Below, piece after piece: positions 24,301 to 35,610 of a stretch of DNA of 64,000 nucleotides; positions within the stretch are counted from its first letter, which is position 1, and each line of letters opens with the position of its first letter. A program made the position numbers and the translations under genes. Source of the stretch: Branchiostoma floridae (lineage: Eukaryota > Chordata > Leptocardii > Amphioxiformes > Branchiostomatidae); assembly GCF_000003815.2 (NCBI RefSeq), contig NC_049993.1, positions 11,813,436 to 11,877,435 of the forward strand. Direction: 5' to 3'. The notes beneath the pieces were generated by a model. It had not been told where the DNA came from and ran no database searches. It saw only the letters and a program-made list of their open reading frames with translations.

Positions 24301-27300
24301 TCTTCCAGTCCAATCTGTCCCCCCAGCAGCCTGGACATGTCCAACTTGTGAGTGTTCAGGGTGCAGAATAAGATCTGCAGGGACAGAAAGATGACAGCTG
24401 TCAATCTATTTGTTTAATACGAACAAGAAATATAATCTGTACAAGTTTAGTACAACATTTTTCTTCAACAGTGTACAAAATACTTTTCTGAGTCGGGTTG
24501 CACACTGTGCAACCTGGGGTAAACACTAGGTTGCACAACTGAATTTCAAGTTGCACCACCTACAATTCACTAATTTCTGAAAAAAGGGTACAATACATGC
24601 ATGCTTGACTGATATGAAACAGAGCTACCATGGTCCATTTATTTCCTCCTGACAACAAAATTGAGTTCTGAGGCTCAAAATCTGAGTTGCACCCTGTGCA
24701 ACCTGAGTTTAGAAACAAGTTGCACCAAGCAAAAAGTGGTTGCAATGTGCAAGTGTGGAAATGGGTATTTTGCACGCTGATAACAGCCCAAATTTTAAAC
24801 AAATTTATCAATATGAAAATAAATTCTATGCCCTCTCTTTATGTCAAATAAATAAAAATAAAAAAAAAATCCCCGAAAAATATCACAGAACCTTGACATT
24901 TAGATGGGCCCCTGTATACACAAGCTGTTGAGTATAATGTACATGGTACACTCTACATGGTTTACAAGTCCTGCCTATGTTTGTTTGCTGTCCTTAAGCA
25001 GCTGTTTGTACTCTCTTAAGGCTGGAGTCTTAGTGTGACGTCTGTTCAACAGGTTCATCTTGGGTTCAAACAAGGTTAGCAGCCCTTCCCTGAGTTGTTC
25101 TGTTGTCTGCTACAAGCTTGGGCCACCAGATGGTGCTAGAGAACAGCTTATGTGGGATTTAAACTTTAACAGCCCAAGCTGGCTGCAAATACTTGACAGG
25201 GATTACCATGTAACACATGTGTCTGAAGAGGGATTGATAGAACCTTCAAAACTGTCTCTGGTATTTACAGATTTTGCCAACCACTCAGGCAGACGAGGTA
25301 TTTTTTTTCACCCAACACCAGCAGAGGAACAATTTTCTACATACACAGAGTTCTTTAAATTTGTTTTTGGGAGTATATGTACCATCAGGCACCTAACCTG
25401 AAAGTTTAGAACATTGGTGCACAAGTGGAATGTCAGAAAACTGAAGTAAAGAGTTACTGCCCCTCTCAGAATTTGAACCTAAAATTTTATACCTAACTTC
25501 AAACAATAGGTTGTAAGTGTTAAGAATATGCAGTCAATTCTACAATCAAATAATACAGCACCTTAAGAAGGTGCACCAGTACACCCTCAGTCAAAATTAG
25601 GACTGGTGTACAAAAGTGCAAATTATACACCCGGTATTTTGAGTCGTAGCCATGATGCAAACTAACATTATCCCCATATTCATATGACACCATCAATCTT
25701 AGAGTAGTCTACAAGGATTTAATATCACAGTACATGTAACTTATCCAGGTGTAAATTAATGGTTACCAGTAATCAGCACAACCGGAGCAAAAACTCCTGG
25801 CAGAAAACATTTTACCATTGACAGCCAGACAAATCATGATTACAAATTATTCATAATCAACTGAATATTCATCATATACATACTTATAACGATAGGAAAA
25901 AACAGGTCTAGGCTGGCAATAACGATATACCATAGACAAGTCATGCAGAAGTTATTTCCAGCCACACCCATGTATAGTAAACAAACTGACTAAAAGCCTC
26001 GTGCTCTACGTGAAACCTCAAAAGTTCCTTATGCTTCAGTGACCATAACATGACATTGTAAAGATATTGTGCATGAATTACCCTGTTGTAATTGCACATT
26101 TCGTTATGTGGCTCTTGAATGTATTTAATTTTCAAGTCAGGTGGATAAAATAGTGTACATGATCGTACAGTAATTACATCTTTTTTAACGAGGGGGAGGT
26201 GCTCATTATCAGTAACCCCTAATTATACCATCTGCATGTATCAACATTTAATCTGTACAATCGCTTCCCAACAGAAAATTGTGCAAAAAGTATGATTCCA
26301 AATATAGACGAAAATAGAATCGTGCAGACCAATTATTTTCAGACCGACGTATCATTTTCCAGCAACCGCCAGCTGTGCTATTTTTTTCTGAACTTTGTAG
26401 TCCAGTACTGAATAATTTCACCAACATACAGGTTTTTTAGCTCCACAAACACATTTTTTCCTGACAAACATGTTGATGACAATTGCTCATTTTTTGTTTC
26501 CACAGCCATTTGCTCTGTCATGTCTGTTATCTTTGTAGTGCAAATAAAAACTACAAAGACATGTATAAGTTTTTATTGATCAGAATTTGGTCAGTATCAA
26601 CATTATCTAGACAATGTAATGTTCAGCACTAAAATCAATACTAGTATGTCTCGGCAACCTATCATTCATTTACTAGTGTGCAGTGGTACCAAACATTTAC
26701 TGGAACAAGGACTCTGTGTGACTACAGAATAAATTTTAAATTCATAGTAACATAACGTAGAGCTCATTTAATACATTCCAGCTAGTTTTCTATACCCTCC
26801 AATCATATGTATTAAGGGCTGGCTCTGTGTTTAATAGTGTTCTTAAAGGCTTTTTATTGTCTTCCTAGAGGTCTGTGTTTTTTTTCTCTTTTCCTCCCCC
26901 TATGGAAAACACCACAAGAAGGACATATAAAAAGCCACCTTTAAAGTTACTGGGCCAGACCCTTTGTCTGCTTGGAAATTACATTTTCGAATGCTCCAAT
27001 GCAACCTACTCAACTGGCGAAAACAATCATTCCTTCCAATCAACTGATTTCTAGTACAAAAATATTATCTCAATGATATCTCTCACTGTCCTTTTGATTA
27101 ATTTTTCTGAATCCAGGTCTTATGTATGAAAAAAGTCAACATTAAATTGTAGGACAGCTGTTAAATCCACAAAAATGTCACAGGTTTTCATTTCTTAAAC
27201 ATCCCCTGAGGTCATGGCCACTTTTCCGATCAGTGCTTTCCGTGGGAACTTTACACGACACCAAATAGTCATATACCGGTAACCAACATTTAACTGTGAG

Positions 27301-30300
27301 ATACTGTAATTATTGTACAGCAAAAGACCAATTCACATACTTTATTAGAATAATATGTTAGACTTCGTTCACACCAATGTAATTTGTTGGTTCTTGACAT
27401 TACCTAGAAATAATTCTGCAAGACGTTGAGATGAAAACCAAAGACTGACCCAAACTGTTTTCATATGTACTTCTATAGTTCAACATTATCTTCTAAAATT
27501 GTGTGACTGCCAACAAATTACATGTGCATGGCTCAAGAAAATATTAACAGCAAACTGAAAGTGGTCAGTCTGTAGCAAGGAATTAGGGTGACCTTAAAGT
27601 AACTGATATTCCATCTTTCAAAAATTTCCAAATTTAACATTACCAGAATTACCTTTTAGTTGTGTTTTGCTACCTCAATAATTGTTAATACCAAGTTAGT
27701 TCAGGATAACTTGAATACTTACCTCATCTGCTGGTATATTGAAGGCTTTGGCTATTTCAGTGTAGAGTTCCTTTACATTGGTGAAACCTTCTATCCTCGC
27801 AGTTGGACTGCCATGTGCAAGCTAAATAAGAAAAAAAGAAAAGAAAAAAAGTGTAATTAATCATACTGAATTAATATATGGATACTTTAGGGCTTAGACT
27901 TGCCCAATGATGGCTGAAAGTAAGATGATATGAACGATCCTCTCGAAACGGATGTGAGGTAGTCAGGAGAATTAATTGTTTTATATTGCCATGGCGACGG
28001 GCTACCCACCCCCATCCATTTTCTTGATTGTCTGCATCTTAGGTCAACAGACAAAACAGAAAACATGATTTTCACTATTTGTAGGTTGTCAGATTTGCAC
28101 AAATCATTACATATATTTTCTTGTTTTTTTTTTAAGTATCAGGAGGATGTGAAAATATCAGGCGGACTGAAAAGACATTACATATTTAAGACACTGCTCT
28201 GTCATAATCATACTCTATGTACATTGTATACAACACTTTCTTTATTGAAGAAATTACAATACCATTGTTGATGCAAACACAAAATAAAACCTGAATTATA
28301 TTGTAGTGATTTTTTTTCAATTTTTGTGCACTATAGGTAGGCATTCGTCAGTCTCGTTAGGATAATGAATAGTACAGATTCTACACAAAATACGTTTGTT
28401 GTATGTTTTTAAGCTTTGAACGTGCAGATCTATACATTTTTTTCGTGCTAAAAAGTATTTATTGATTTATTACAAGTTATGACAATATTGTAACAAAGCT
28501 CTACCCGATATGTTAAAGTTCAATCATATGCTACAAAACCATTGATTGTCTGCCAGGTAGGAATTCACTAGCAACATCTACAAAATGTAAGATCCAGATC
28601 TCATAAATATGAAAACAACTTAATACAAGACGTTTGAATAGAAGAAAAAAAACACTTTTGAGTATCATAGAATGAATAGGATTACAAGGGGATACCATAT
28701 GACAGTGAAAATTATGTAGCCAAATAGGCTGCACGTGCCAACAAATAAGAAAAACAAAAACAGTACAGTACTATAGAAGTCAATCAAAGACAGAAAAAAA
28801 ATGTCTAGACTTATTACGATCGACACATGTCTTTGTTCTATTTTTGTAGATACATGTATTAGAAGAAATGCAATGATGATCAAAACACCACACAACAAAA
28901 GATGAGAAAAACATAGAAGTTACTCCAAACATTACCTGTGTGTGGAACACCAGTTTTGGCCTAACGTTGGGCTGCATGGGCGCGGGAACAGACGGACCGG
29001 ACATTTTGTTCTGAGCGGAGGGAGAGTTGACGGAGTTCTCTGTCCGTGCAGCCTCGGCTTCTGCTGCATTCTGCTGCTGCTGTGTGCCAGGATGAGATTA
29101 CATGTATAAATTCAGACACAGATAAGCATAAATATGTATTATGTTCGAGGGGGCTGGGACAAGAATGTATGACACATAAAGAAAAAAAAAACAATTATAT
29201 TACACAGAGTCTGAATTCGTAGAAGCATTACCATAATCATAAGATTTGCAAAATTAAAATTGATGTTGAAAGCTAGCACATGTAAGAAGCAATATCAAGA
29301 AATCTTAAGAAGCTTGTTTTTCAATCATGAAATGTTCTCATTTAAGACGAAGTACCACAGCCAATTACTGTATTCTCTGCTTAAATCGTCTCATGTTAAA
29401 ATATTGTCTTTACTGTAAACTAGTAAAGTTTACATTCTATTGTACCTACTGGTAAAAGATATGCCATTGAAAATCTACTAACTCTTCGAAATGCTAACCA
29501 CAACTGGGTCAAAATGATAACTATTGTTTGAATTCATTTTCCCACACATATATAGTATTACATGTTTCAATATCAATTTGTGGGAGGGGGGTCTTAAGAC
29601 AGATCCTTATCACCCCCGTTAAACTCCACCTCCGGTTACGCTGGGACACCTCCAGTTATGCCGCATCCACCTCCGGTTTTGCCGGGACACCTCCGGTTTT
29701 GCCGGGACACCTCTGGTGATGCCGCATCCACCTCCGGTTATGCCGGGACACCTCCGGTTATGGCATCAGCAGTTTGGTACGACAAAAGTCAGAAAATCGC
29801 CCATACCAACAAAACAGAGAAACCTGATGTCATCCTTTGCCTCCATTTCGTTGGCTAGCACCTTTTTCCGAGTTTTTGCCAAGTTTGGCGGTCCAAGACC
29901 CGGTAGTTCTCGCTAACACCCCTGACCTCCCGTCACGATACTGACCCGGAAGTAGTGTTGGAGCGCGCGCTTATTTCGAAATTCTCGGCACCGGGGGCCA
30001 TGTGGTTATAATTTGTGACTGAACAGCGGTCCCAAGTACTCGCTAGGATTCCTGACAGAATTTGGAATTAGCCATGGATATTCAGGTAACTGCTATAATG
30101 TTGTAAGACGACGTCGCTGAGAAGAGATACAGACAAGCCTTGTCACAGGAGAAACCGGAGGTGTCCCTGCCTTAGACAAGGGTATACATTAACGCCGGTG
30201 TGATAATATAGTTTTGCCTGTATTGAGTTTGCGTTCTTATAGCTAGGTGTACAAAGGCTATTTTAACTTCTGAATTCATCTATGCCACACTTTACAGCAG

Positions 30301-33300
30301 GCTCTTCCTAGCCCATTCTTTTTTTAGCGTGCATTCCCACTTGCGAAAGAGATTCTAAACTTTTCTCTGTTTGTAGAGACGATTTATCTAATCATTTTTT
30401 ACTCTGTGACAGGAGGGTAACGTCCGGCGACAGAGTATTGTTTCTGACGATGTAACGCGCGTTCGCATCTGTATCTGTATGTTCCCTTTGCCACATGAGT
30501 AGTTTGGCATGTCCTCTGCACGAAGTTGCGCCATGATGCACTTTTTTCGCAGCAGCTGTTTTTATTATCGATGTAATAATTTCAGAAATCACCCCTATTT
30601 CCTTAGTATTGTGGAACAGCTAACCAATAGGCCATGTGGTTTGGTAATTGGCTTGATGCATGTATGGGGTTATGTGTTCTCTAACGTAGGACATCTGTCG
30701 GTGCAGAGGAATCCCTAACAGGTAGGCTTTGTGTCCTGGTAAGCAATCAGTGATATAAGGGCTTCAGTTTCTTTTTTGCGTGATAATGCACTATATCTTC
30801 GCGGTAGCTTTTCTTCTAATCGATGTAATAATTTCAGAAATCACCCCTACGTCCTTAGAAGTCGAGATTTGCATTATTTCCGCGGGTTAGGCCTTGTGGT
30901 ACACATGTAGTAGATAATGCCAAGCAGATGTTACAGGATTCTCGAAATTCTCTAATCGTTTTGTGGCAAATTGTGCACGTCGTCACAGGCAACGTTTTAC
31001 AATGGTGTGCGTCTCAGGCATCCATATGTGAAACTGTGTGATTGTTTTCATTTTGTGTCGTTCTTTTGAGACGCTGATTTTGCTGCTGATGCATACAGGA
31101 TTGTGCTTTGAATTTGGCAGCTTTCAAGTACGTTTTTTTGGTATAAGTCAATGCGATATCGATATTATCTGTATGCGGTATAAACGCCACACCACAGAAA
31201 ACAACACAATCGACATAAACCATAATTACGTCAAAGAGTATGTTACCCACGATTACTTGTTTTTCATGTGATGTTATGCAAGTATTGTGACTATAGTCTC
31301 TGCATGTTGCAGTTGTGCCTTTAATATCATTCCTTCTACATGATAAAGCTGATATGCCCCTTACAACTTTCTGTTGCTCTCAGTGTGCTACAGTGTGTCA
31401 ATAGACATAGAACCATTTGAGAGCAGGCTATTGACAGCCGGCAGCCCGTCATGCCAGCCAATAAGAGCTTGTCACAAGACTTTCCCGCCATTATTCGCCA
31501 GTTTCTGGTCCGTCTCTCGTCCAAGCCAACATAGCGCTGAATATGGGCGCTGAATTTTCTACTTGGGCCAAGTTCAGTGCAGCGCTTGAAGCGTTCCAGG
31601 AAGCCAACCATGTTGAGTGAGCATAGTGACTTCTTAGACGGTGGTAAATGAGAATGGCAAGCTGCAGAAAACGTTGACAAGTCTATAGGGCAGAGGAACA
31701 TGTCTACAGCGCAGCAAAATTTGGATGTGTCAATCATTGCAAACCACGATGTTTATTATTGCTAAAGCCAATGGATTAACATCACATGCAGCTATATATT
31801 GTTGTTAAGTTCAGGATGATAGTGAGCCAATATCAATAGACATATGATTTTTAGACTTACTTGAAGCCTTTGTTGTAGTAAAAATGATTTATCACCAAAT
31901 ATGTGGAATAGTGGAAGCCAGTCAATTGCACGTCGGATCGGTCAATTCGGTCAATTGCACGGAAGCACAAAATCCCAAACCGGCTCCTATCACTCAATTT
32001 TAAGTGACTTCGCTTATCTGCACGACGAAAAGTCACCAATGACGGAATATTGCATGAAAATTTGTAAATAAATTTGTAAATAAATAAAATTTGTCAAACA
32101 TCGTCGACAAATTGACTGAAAATGCGTGCTAAATATCGTCAAACACGGTACAAATAAGCCGATAACTGTTAATATGCTACGTGAGATGAAACTATCTCAG
32201 TAACTTTGAATGCAGATGTTATAGCCTCTCTGAGGCCTTTTTAGTCTTTTTTTTCGGCTCGTAATACACTTTTGCTGGCCATTTCTTTTTGTACTTTTTG
32301 TTAAGAATTGCTTAATAACTAGGAAAAATATATATGGATATGCAAAACCATTTTAGTAGAAAATATATAGAGGGGCCAATGTGGTGCTGTCCGTGTTTTA
32401 AGAAGTTTTTTGTTGTCATATCAATTGTGGGAAAGATATTATGATATATGTAGAAATGACATTCTTTGCAAAATACTGTCCAGTTGTAATCAGGTAGACA
32501 GGATGTCTTAAGATGTCCACTTCCAGCCATTAACTGTTCTATGAACTATCTCATTGTATGTTAGGCACCTCTTTAATACGCACCCGGTGCCTCTGAAACC
32601 GCACCATCAGTGAGCTGTCTGAACAATAGAAAGGCACCAGGACAGTTCGGCACATGGACACTTCGGTCCGGACATTTCGGTCCCAAGTTCAGGACACTTC
32701 GACCTCAGGTTCAGGACTGATTTCGGGCCCGGGTCCAGGCCTCGATAGTTATCTACCACGTGGCCCGAGTCGACTGAATAACGAATAGTCTTAGGGCGTA
32801 TAATTTTACAGTATCATATACTGTTCTCCTGTCTACTCGAGGAATTCGCAATTAGTTTGGCCCTGTTACTTATGTGTACATACATGCTATACAATGTACA
32901 AATTAATCATAAAATTTTGTGGAATAATGATAAAATGTTAAACATTAAGTCTTGAACCATAGCAAACACACTGACCTACCACATTTACATCTGACACAGC
33001 AAAGAAGCTCGCCCGTAAAATCAAACCAATTTTTTCGTTGTCGGTCATGGTCGGTAACGATCAGCCATAGACGGGACGCTCGGAACTAATGCCGGCAGGT
33101 ACCTGGCATCTCCGAACGCTTTCCAATATAGCAACCCGGTAGTTGAACATTAAAAAGAATATTTGTAACAAGTCGCGTTGTGGTGTACTTTAAAATCATC
33201 ATCATGACAACATTACTTGACGCTTGGACTAGCTATTTCTTCATTTTTGTTTTTTTGTTTAATTTGAACAAGGCAGTACATTGAATTTGAGTTGACTCTG

Positions 33301-34479
33301 AGTTTTGTTGTCAATTTGACAATCATCCACACCATGGCAAAATGCAATGATTACTATCACAAGGACACCCCCGTTAATGTCCACCTCCGGTTATGCCGGG
33401 ACACCCCCTGTGACAAGGCTTGTCTGTATCTCTTCTCAGCGACGTCGTCTTACAACATTATAGCAGTTACCTGAATATTCATGGCTAATTCCAAATTCTG
33501 TCAGGAATCCTAGCGAGTACTTGGGACCGCTGTTCAGTCACAAATTATAACCACATGGCCCCCGGTGCCGAGAATTTCGAAATATATAAGCGCGCGCTCC
33601 AACACTATTTCCGGGTCAGCATCGTGATGGGAGGTCAGGGGTGTTAGCGAGAACTACCGGGTCTTGGACCGCCAAACTTGGCAAAAACTCGGAAAAAGGT
33701 GCTAGCCAACGAAATGGAGGCAAAGGATGACATCAGGTTTCTCTGTTTTGTTGGTATGGGCGATTTTCTGACTTTTGTCGTACCAAACTGCTGATGCCAT
33801 AACCGGAGGTGTCCCGGCATAACCGGAGGTGGATGCGGCATCACCAGAGGTGTCCCGGCAAAACCTGCTTATTGGCACATGACAAAAGTCACAAAACGTC
33901 ATTTTATACACATTTAAAGGAATTATACAACGAAGATTTATGTTATAAAAACATAAACACAATTTATTGACTGATCGTACCATCTTTAATGATTTTGCAG
34001 AAACAATGGTGAACTTTGAACCCGTGTAGATTTCACAAACCTTGGACCAAAACTACAGAGTACAGGAAGTGGCCTTAATCCGCTTTAGAGAAAGGCTCCA
34101 GACCTGTGTATTTACGACATTTCTTAGTCCTTTAATGGAAATCTAACACAACAGGTAGGGTATTTTTCGGAAGGTATTGTGCTATGGATAATGCTTTTAC
34201 TAGAAGAATGTTGTCTGCTCCGAAATGCGCTATTCTTAGACTAGTGTTTCCTTGGTAACATTATAAGTTGAGAAGGGAACAGTTCATCAAGAAATACGAT
34301 ATCGGGCGAAATCCTTACGTCTATGATTTGTCCAATCCCCACATTTGAATTCATATTTATTTAATGCTTGTTGAATTTTCAACAGCCTAAGGAAAAAAAC
34401 AGGCATATACCGTTAACGTTATAAACCATTCACAAACCTTCATCTTCTTCTTGGACTTTTTCCCGAACAGACCGGACAT
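21361..34479 (-). CDS. GIPC1: GIPC family PDZ adaptor (GAIP/RGS19-interacting protein)
   Basis: Nine minus-strand exons join perfectly in frame to 335 residues: 34438-34479 (start), 28936-29079, 27723-27821, 24258-24374, 23605-23757, 22979-23075, 22294-22415, 21774-21855 and 21361-21512 (stop). The order is a basic N-terminus [14 protein letters not shown], a polar linker, the GH1 region ([28 protein letters not shown]), the stretch [20 protein letters not shown], the PDZ domain ([20 protein letters not shown] to RLVEPRKAF), and the C-terminal GH2 region ([19 protein letters not shown]). Length is close to human GIPC1 (333). GIPC links receptor C-terminal PDZ ligands to myosin VI on endocytic vesicles, through PDZ and GH2 respectively. 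A single gene could be pro-orthologous to GIPC1-3. Intron 1 (about 5.4 kb) is rich in transposon remnants. Confidence 0.97.
24156..24244. mobile_element. 71-bp foldback MITE with 9-bp target-site duplication
   Basis: The element occupies 24165-24235. Its arms GGTTTCCGGAATTGATGGGG (continuing TG) and the exact reverse complement (22 bp) surround a 24-base GC-rich centre. It is flanked on both sides by CTTGATTCT (24156-24164 and 24236-24244), a perfect 9-bp duplication. A 9-bp duplication suggests a Mutator-like or similar source; an 8-bp hAT reading is also possible. It lies in a GIPC intron, 22 bases from the splice donor of exon 24258-24374. Confidence 0.88.
24490..24730. repeat. TTGCAC palindromic repeat pair
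   Basis: Two related blocks, GGTTGCACACTGTGCAACCT (about 24498) and AGTTGCACCCTGTGCAACCT (about 24684), are each followed by a stretch ending in GGTTGCAC or AGTTGCACC. Each block is itself an inverted repeat (GTTGCAC...GTGCAAC). They could be the two ends of one small element of about 240 bp in a GIPC intron. Confidence 0.65.
25555..25645. repeat. Dispersed repeat related to 6795-6855
   Basis: GGTGCACC, AGTCAAAATTAGGAC and GTACAAAAGTGC-type words occur here in the same order as GGTGCACC, AGTCAAAATTAGGGAC and GTGCACAAAAGTACC at 6791-6850, in a Myb/SANT gene intron. The shared order suggests two diverged copies of one small element. Confidence 0.55.
29606..30215 (+). mobile_element. Non-autonomous element with subterminal CACCTCCGGTTATGCCGGGA repeats, left copy
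   Basis: This starts near TATCACCCCCGTTAA and ends near TTAACGCCGGTGTGATA, which are imperfect inverted repeats. Inside the left end, units of the type CACCTCCGGTTTTGCCGGGA recur five or more times. The central unique part contains GGCGGTCCAAGACCCGG and GAGCGCGCGCTTATTTCG. The ORFs in it lack any transposase motif. A second copy lies inverted at 33361-33870. It is inferred to be a MITE-like element in GIPC intron 1. Confidence 0.75.
30451..30605 (+). repeat. Dispersed repeat, plus-strand copy
   Basis: This matches the minus strand of 16436-16590 in word order: CGCATCTGTATCTGTATG, CCCTTTGCCACAT, GCATGTCCTCTGCA, GTTTTTATTATCGATG and TAATAATTTCAGAAATCACC. A partial third copy (ATCGATGTAATAATTTCAGA, followed by AATCACCCCTA) lies at about 30818-30850. 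Confidence 0.8.
33361..33870 (-). mobile_element. Non-autonomous element, right copy, inverted relative to 29606-30215
   Basis: On the minus strand this reproduces most of the left copy nearly base for base, including a shared 66-residue chance ORF. Its left end reads GGACACCCCCGTTAATGTCC and keeps the CACCTCCGGTTATGCCGGGA repeats. The other end stops at GGTTTTGCCGGGAC without the CACCCCCGTTAA terminus, so it is truncated or recombined. Between the two copies lie about 3.1 kb (30216-33360) with no recognisable transposase. Confidence 0.78.
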
Positions 34480-35610
34480 CTTTACGGCTTGTTTTGTCGG
34501 CTTACAGTCGGGAAATGAAGTCCGTTAAACTTGAAATTTCAAATGATGATGTAGAGCGATGAGGGAAGGGATAAAATACACAGGATTTACGCAGATCGGA
34601 TGAGGTCTTTCGCTCCGAATGCAATGGCGGCCATGAGCTCTTGGTACCTATTCAATCAACCCTACAGGGCGCAAAGCAGCTCCTCCCGGATCCTGTTCCC
34701 CCTGGGCGCTTTATTTGCATACAGAAATTAGGCTGCAGTGCAAACCAGCGGCACGTGTTCTAAACCACCTGTGAATGGCAGCTTGTTACGCGCACTCTGA
34801 TTGGATAAGCGGCGTATACCGGTGCACCTTTTGATGACAAACTTTTTCCAGACGTTGAACATGTTACAAATTCCCGGTCACTTTTAGCTGTTGTTGAGAG
34901 TGTGATTTTTCTAGACATTCATAAGAAATAAACGAACGGCGACACACTTTTGTTTTCTCCTCCAATTCATACACAAAAATCAACCAATGCGATGTGCCGT
35001 ACCATACATGTCAACTGAGGTGTGGCTGTTTCAGGTGAGTTTTACCTGTGACCCACCTGCGGCATCACGTGACCATGTTTACCTATGGGGTTAAAGGGTA
35101 AACATACATGTACATGGAAGTTAGACAAACGCGTGGCAAAACATGATTGAAGCGAAGTATACCGTCTGAGTCGGAGTGTTCATGTTGTTCACAGGCTTGT
35201 ACCGGACTCTTACACTCATGGAAAGACGATTTTAAATCTCAGAAGCGAGAGCAGTTGCTACTAGTCTTATTATCATAGGTGAGACATCTATCACAGTTCA
35301 CTCTATACAGGTAAAAGTTGTTACACCTGTTTTTCTTTCGTACATATATATCGTTACGAGTAGGTGGGTTGTCTTGTGTTAACGAGGACTTTTCATTACT
35401 TTAGGAGTTGGAAATGGTGATCTGAAGATAGGTTTTTAAGGAAGAAAGAGGCCGCGCTGTAAGTGTATCTCAATACATGACGGAAGAGGGCACGTGTACT
35501 GTATATAGCCTCTCTGACAGATACCCCCAGTTCAGAAATGGAATAACCCTAGAAGCCATGTGGCTCATTTCTTGCGTTTTCTTTCCTGTACAGAATTTTG
35601 TATCCGTACC
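34480..35610. promoter_or_regulatory. Divergent promoter region between GIPC and P4HTM
   Basis: About 1.1 kb separates the two start codons. The GIPC-proximal part is GC-richer and contains ATGGCGGCCATGAG (34624), a reasonable YY1-type core common in TATA-less promoters. On the P4HTM side GTTTTCTTTCCTGTACAG (about 35576-35593) is a good splice acceptor 17 bases before the P4HTM start, so a non-coding first exon is likely. Shared regulation is inferred from geometry only. Confidence 0.45.

Noticed and set aside
31336-31737. 133-residue ORF on the minus strand between the two inverted element copies
   Set aside because: No recognisable transposase or other domain, no splice context, and composition like the surrounding non-coding DNA.
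29716-33844. Identical 66-residue ORFs at 29716-29916 (plus) and 33644-33844 (minus)
   Set aside because: They are chance frames in the two inverted copies of a non-autonomous element; identity reflects the DNA repeat, not a protein gene.
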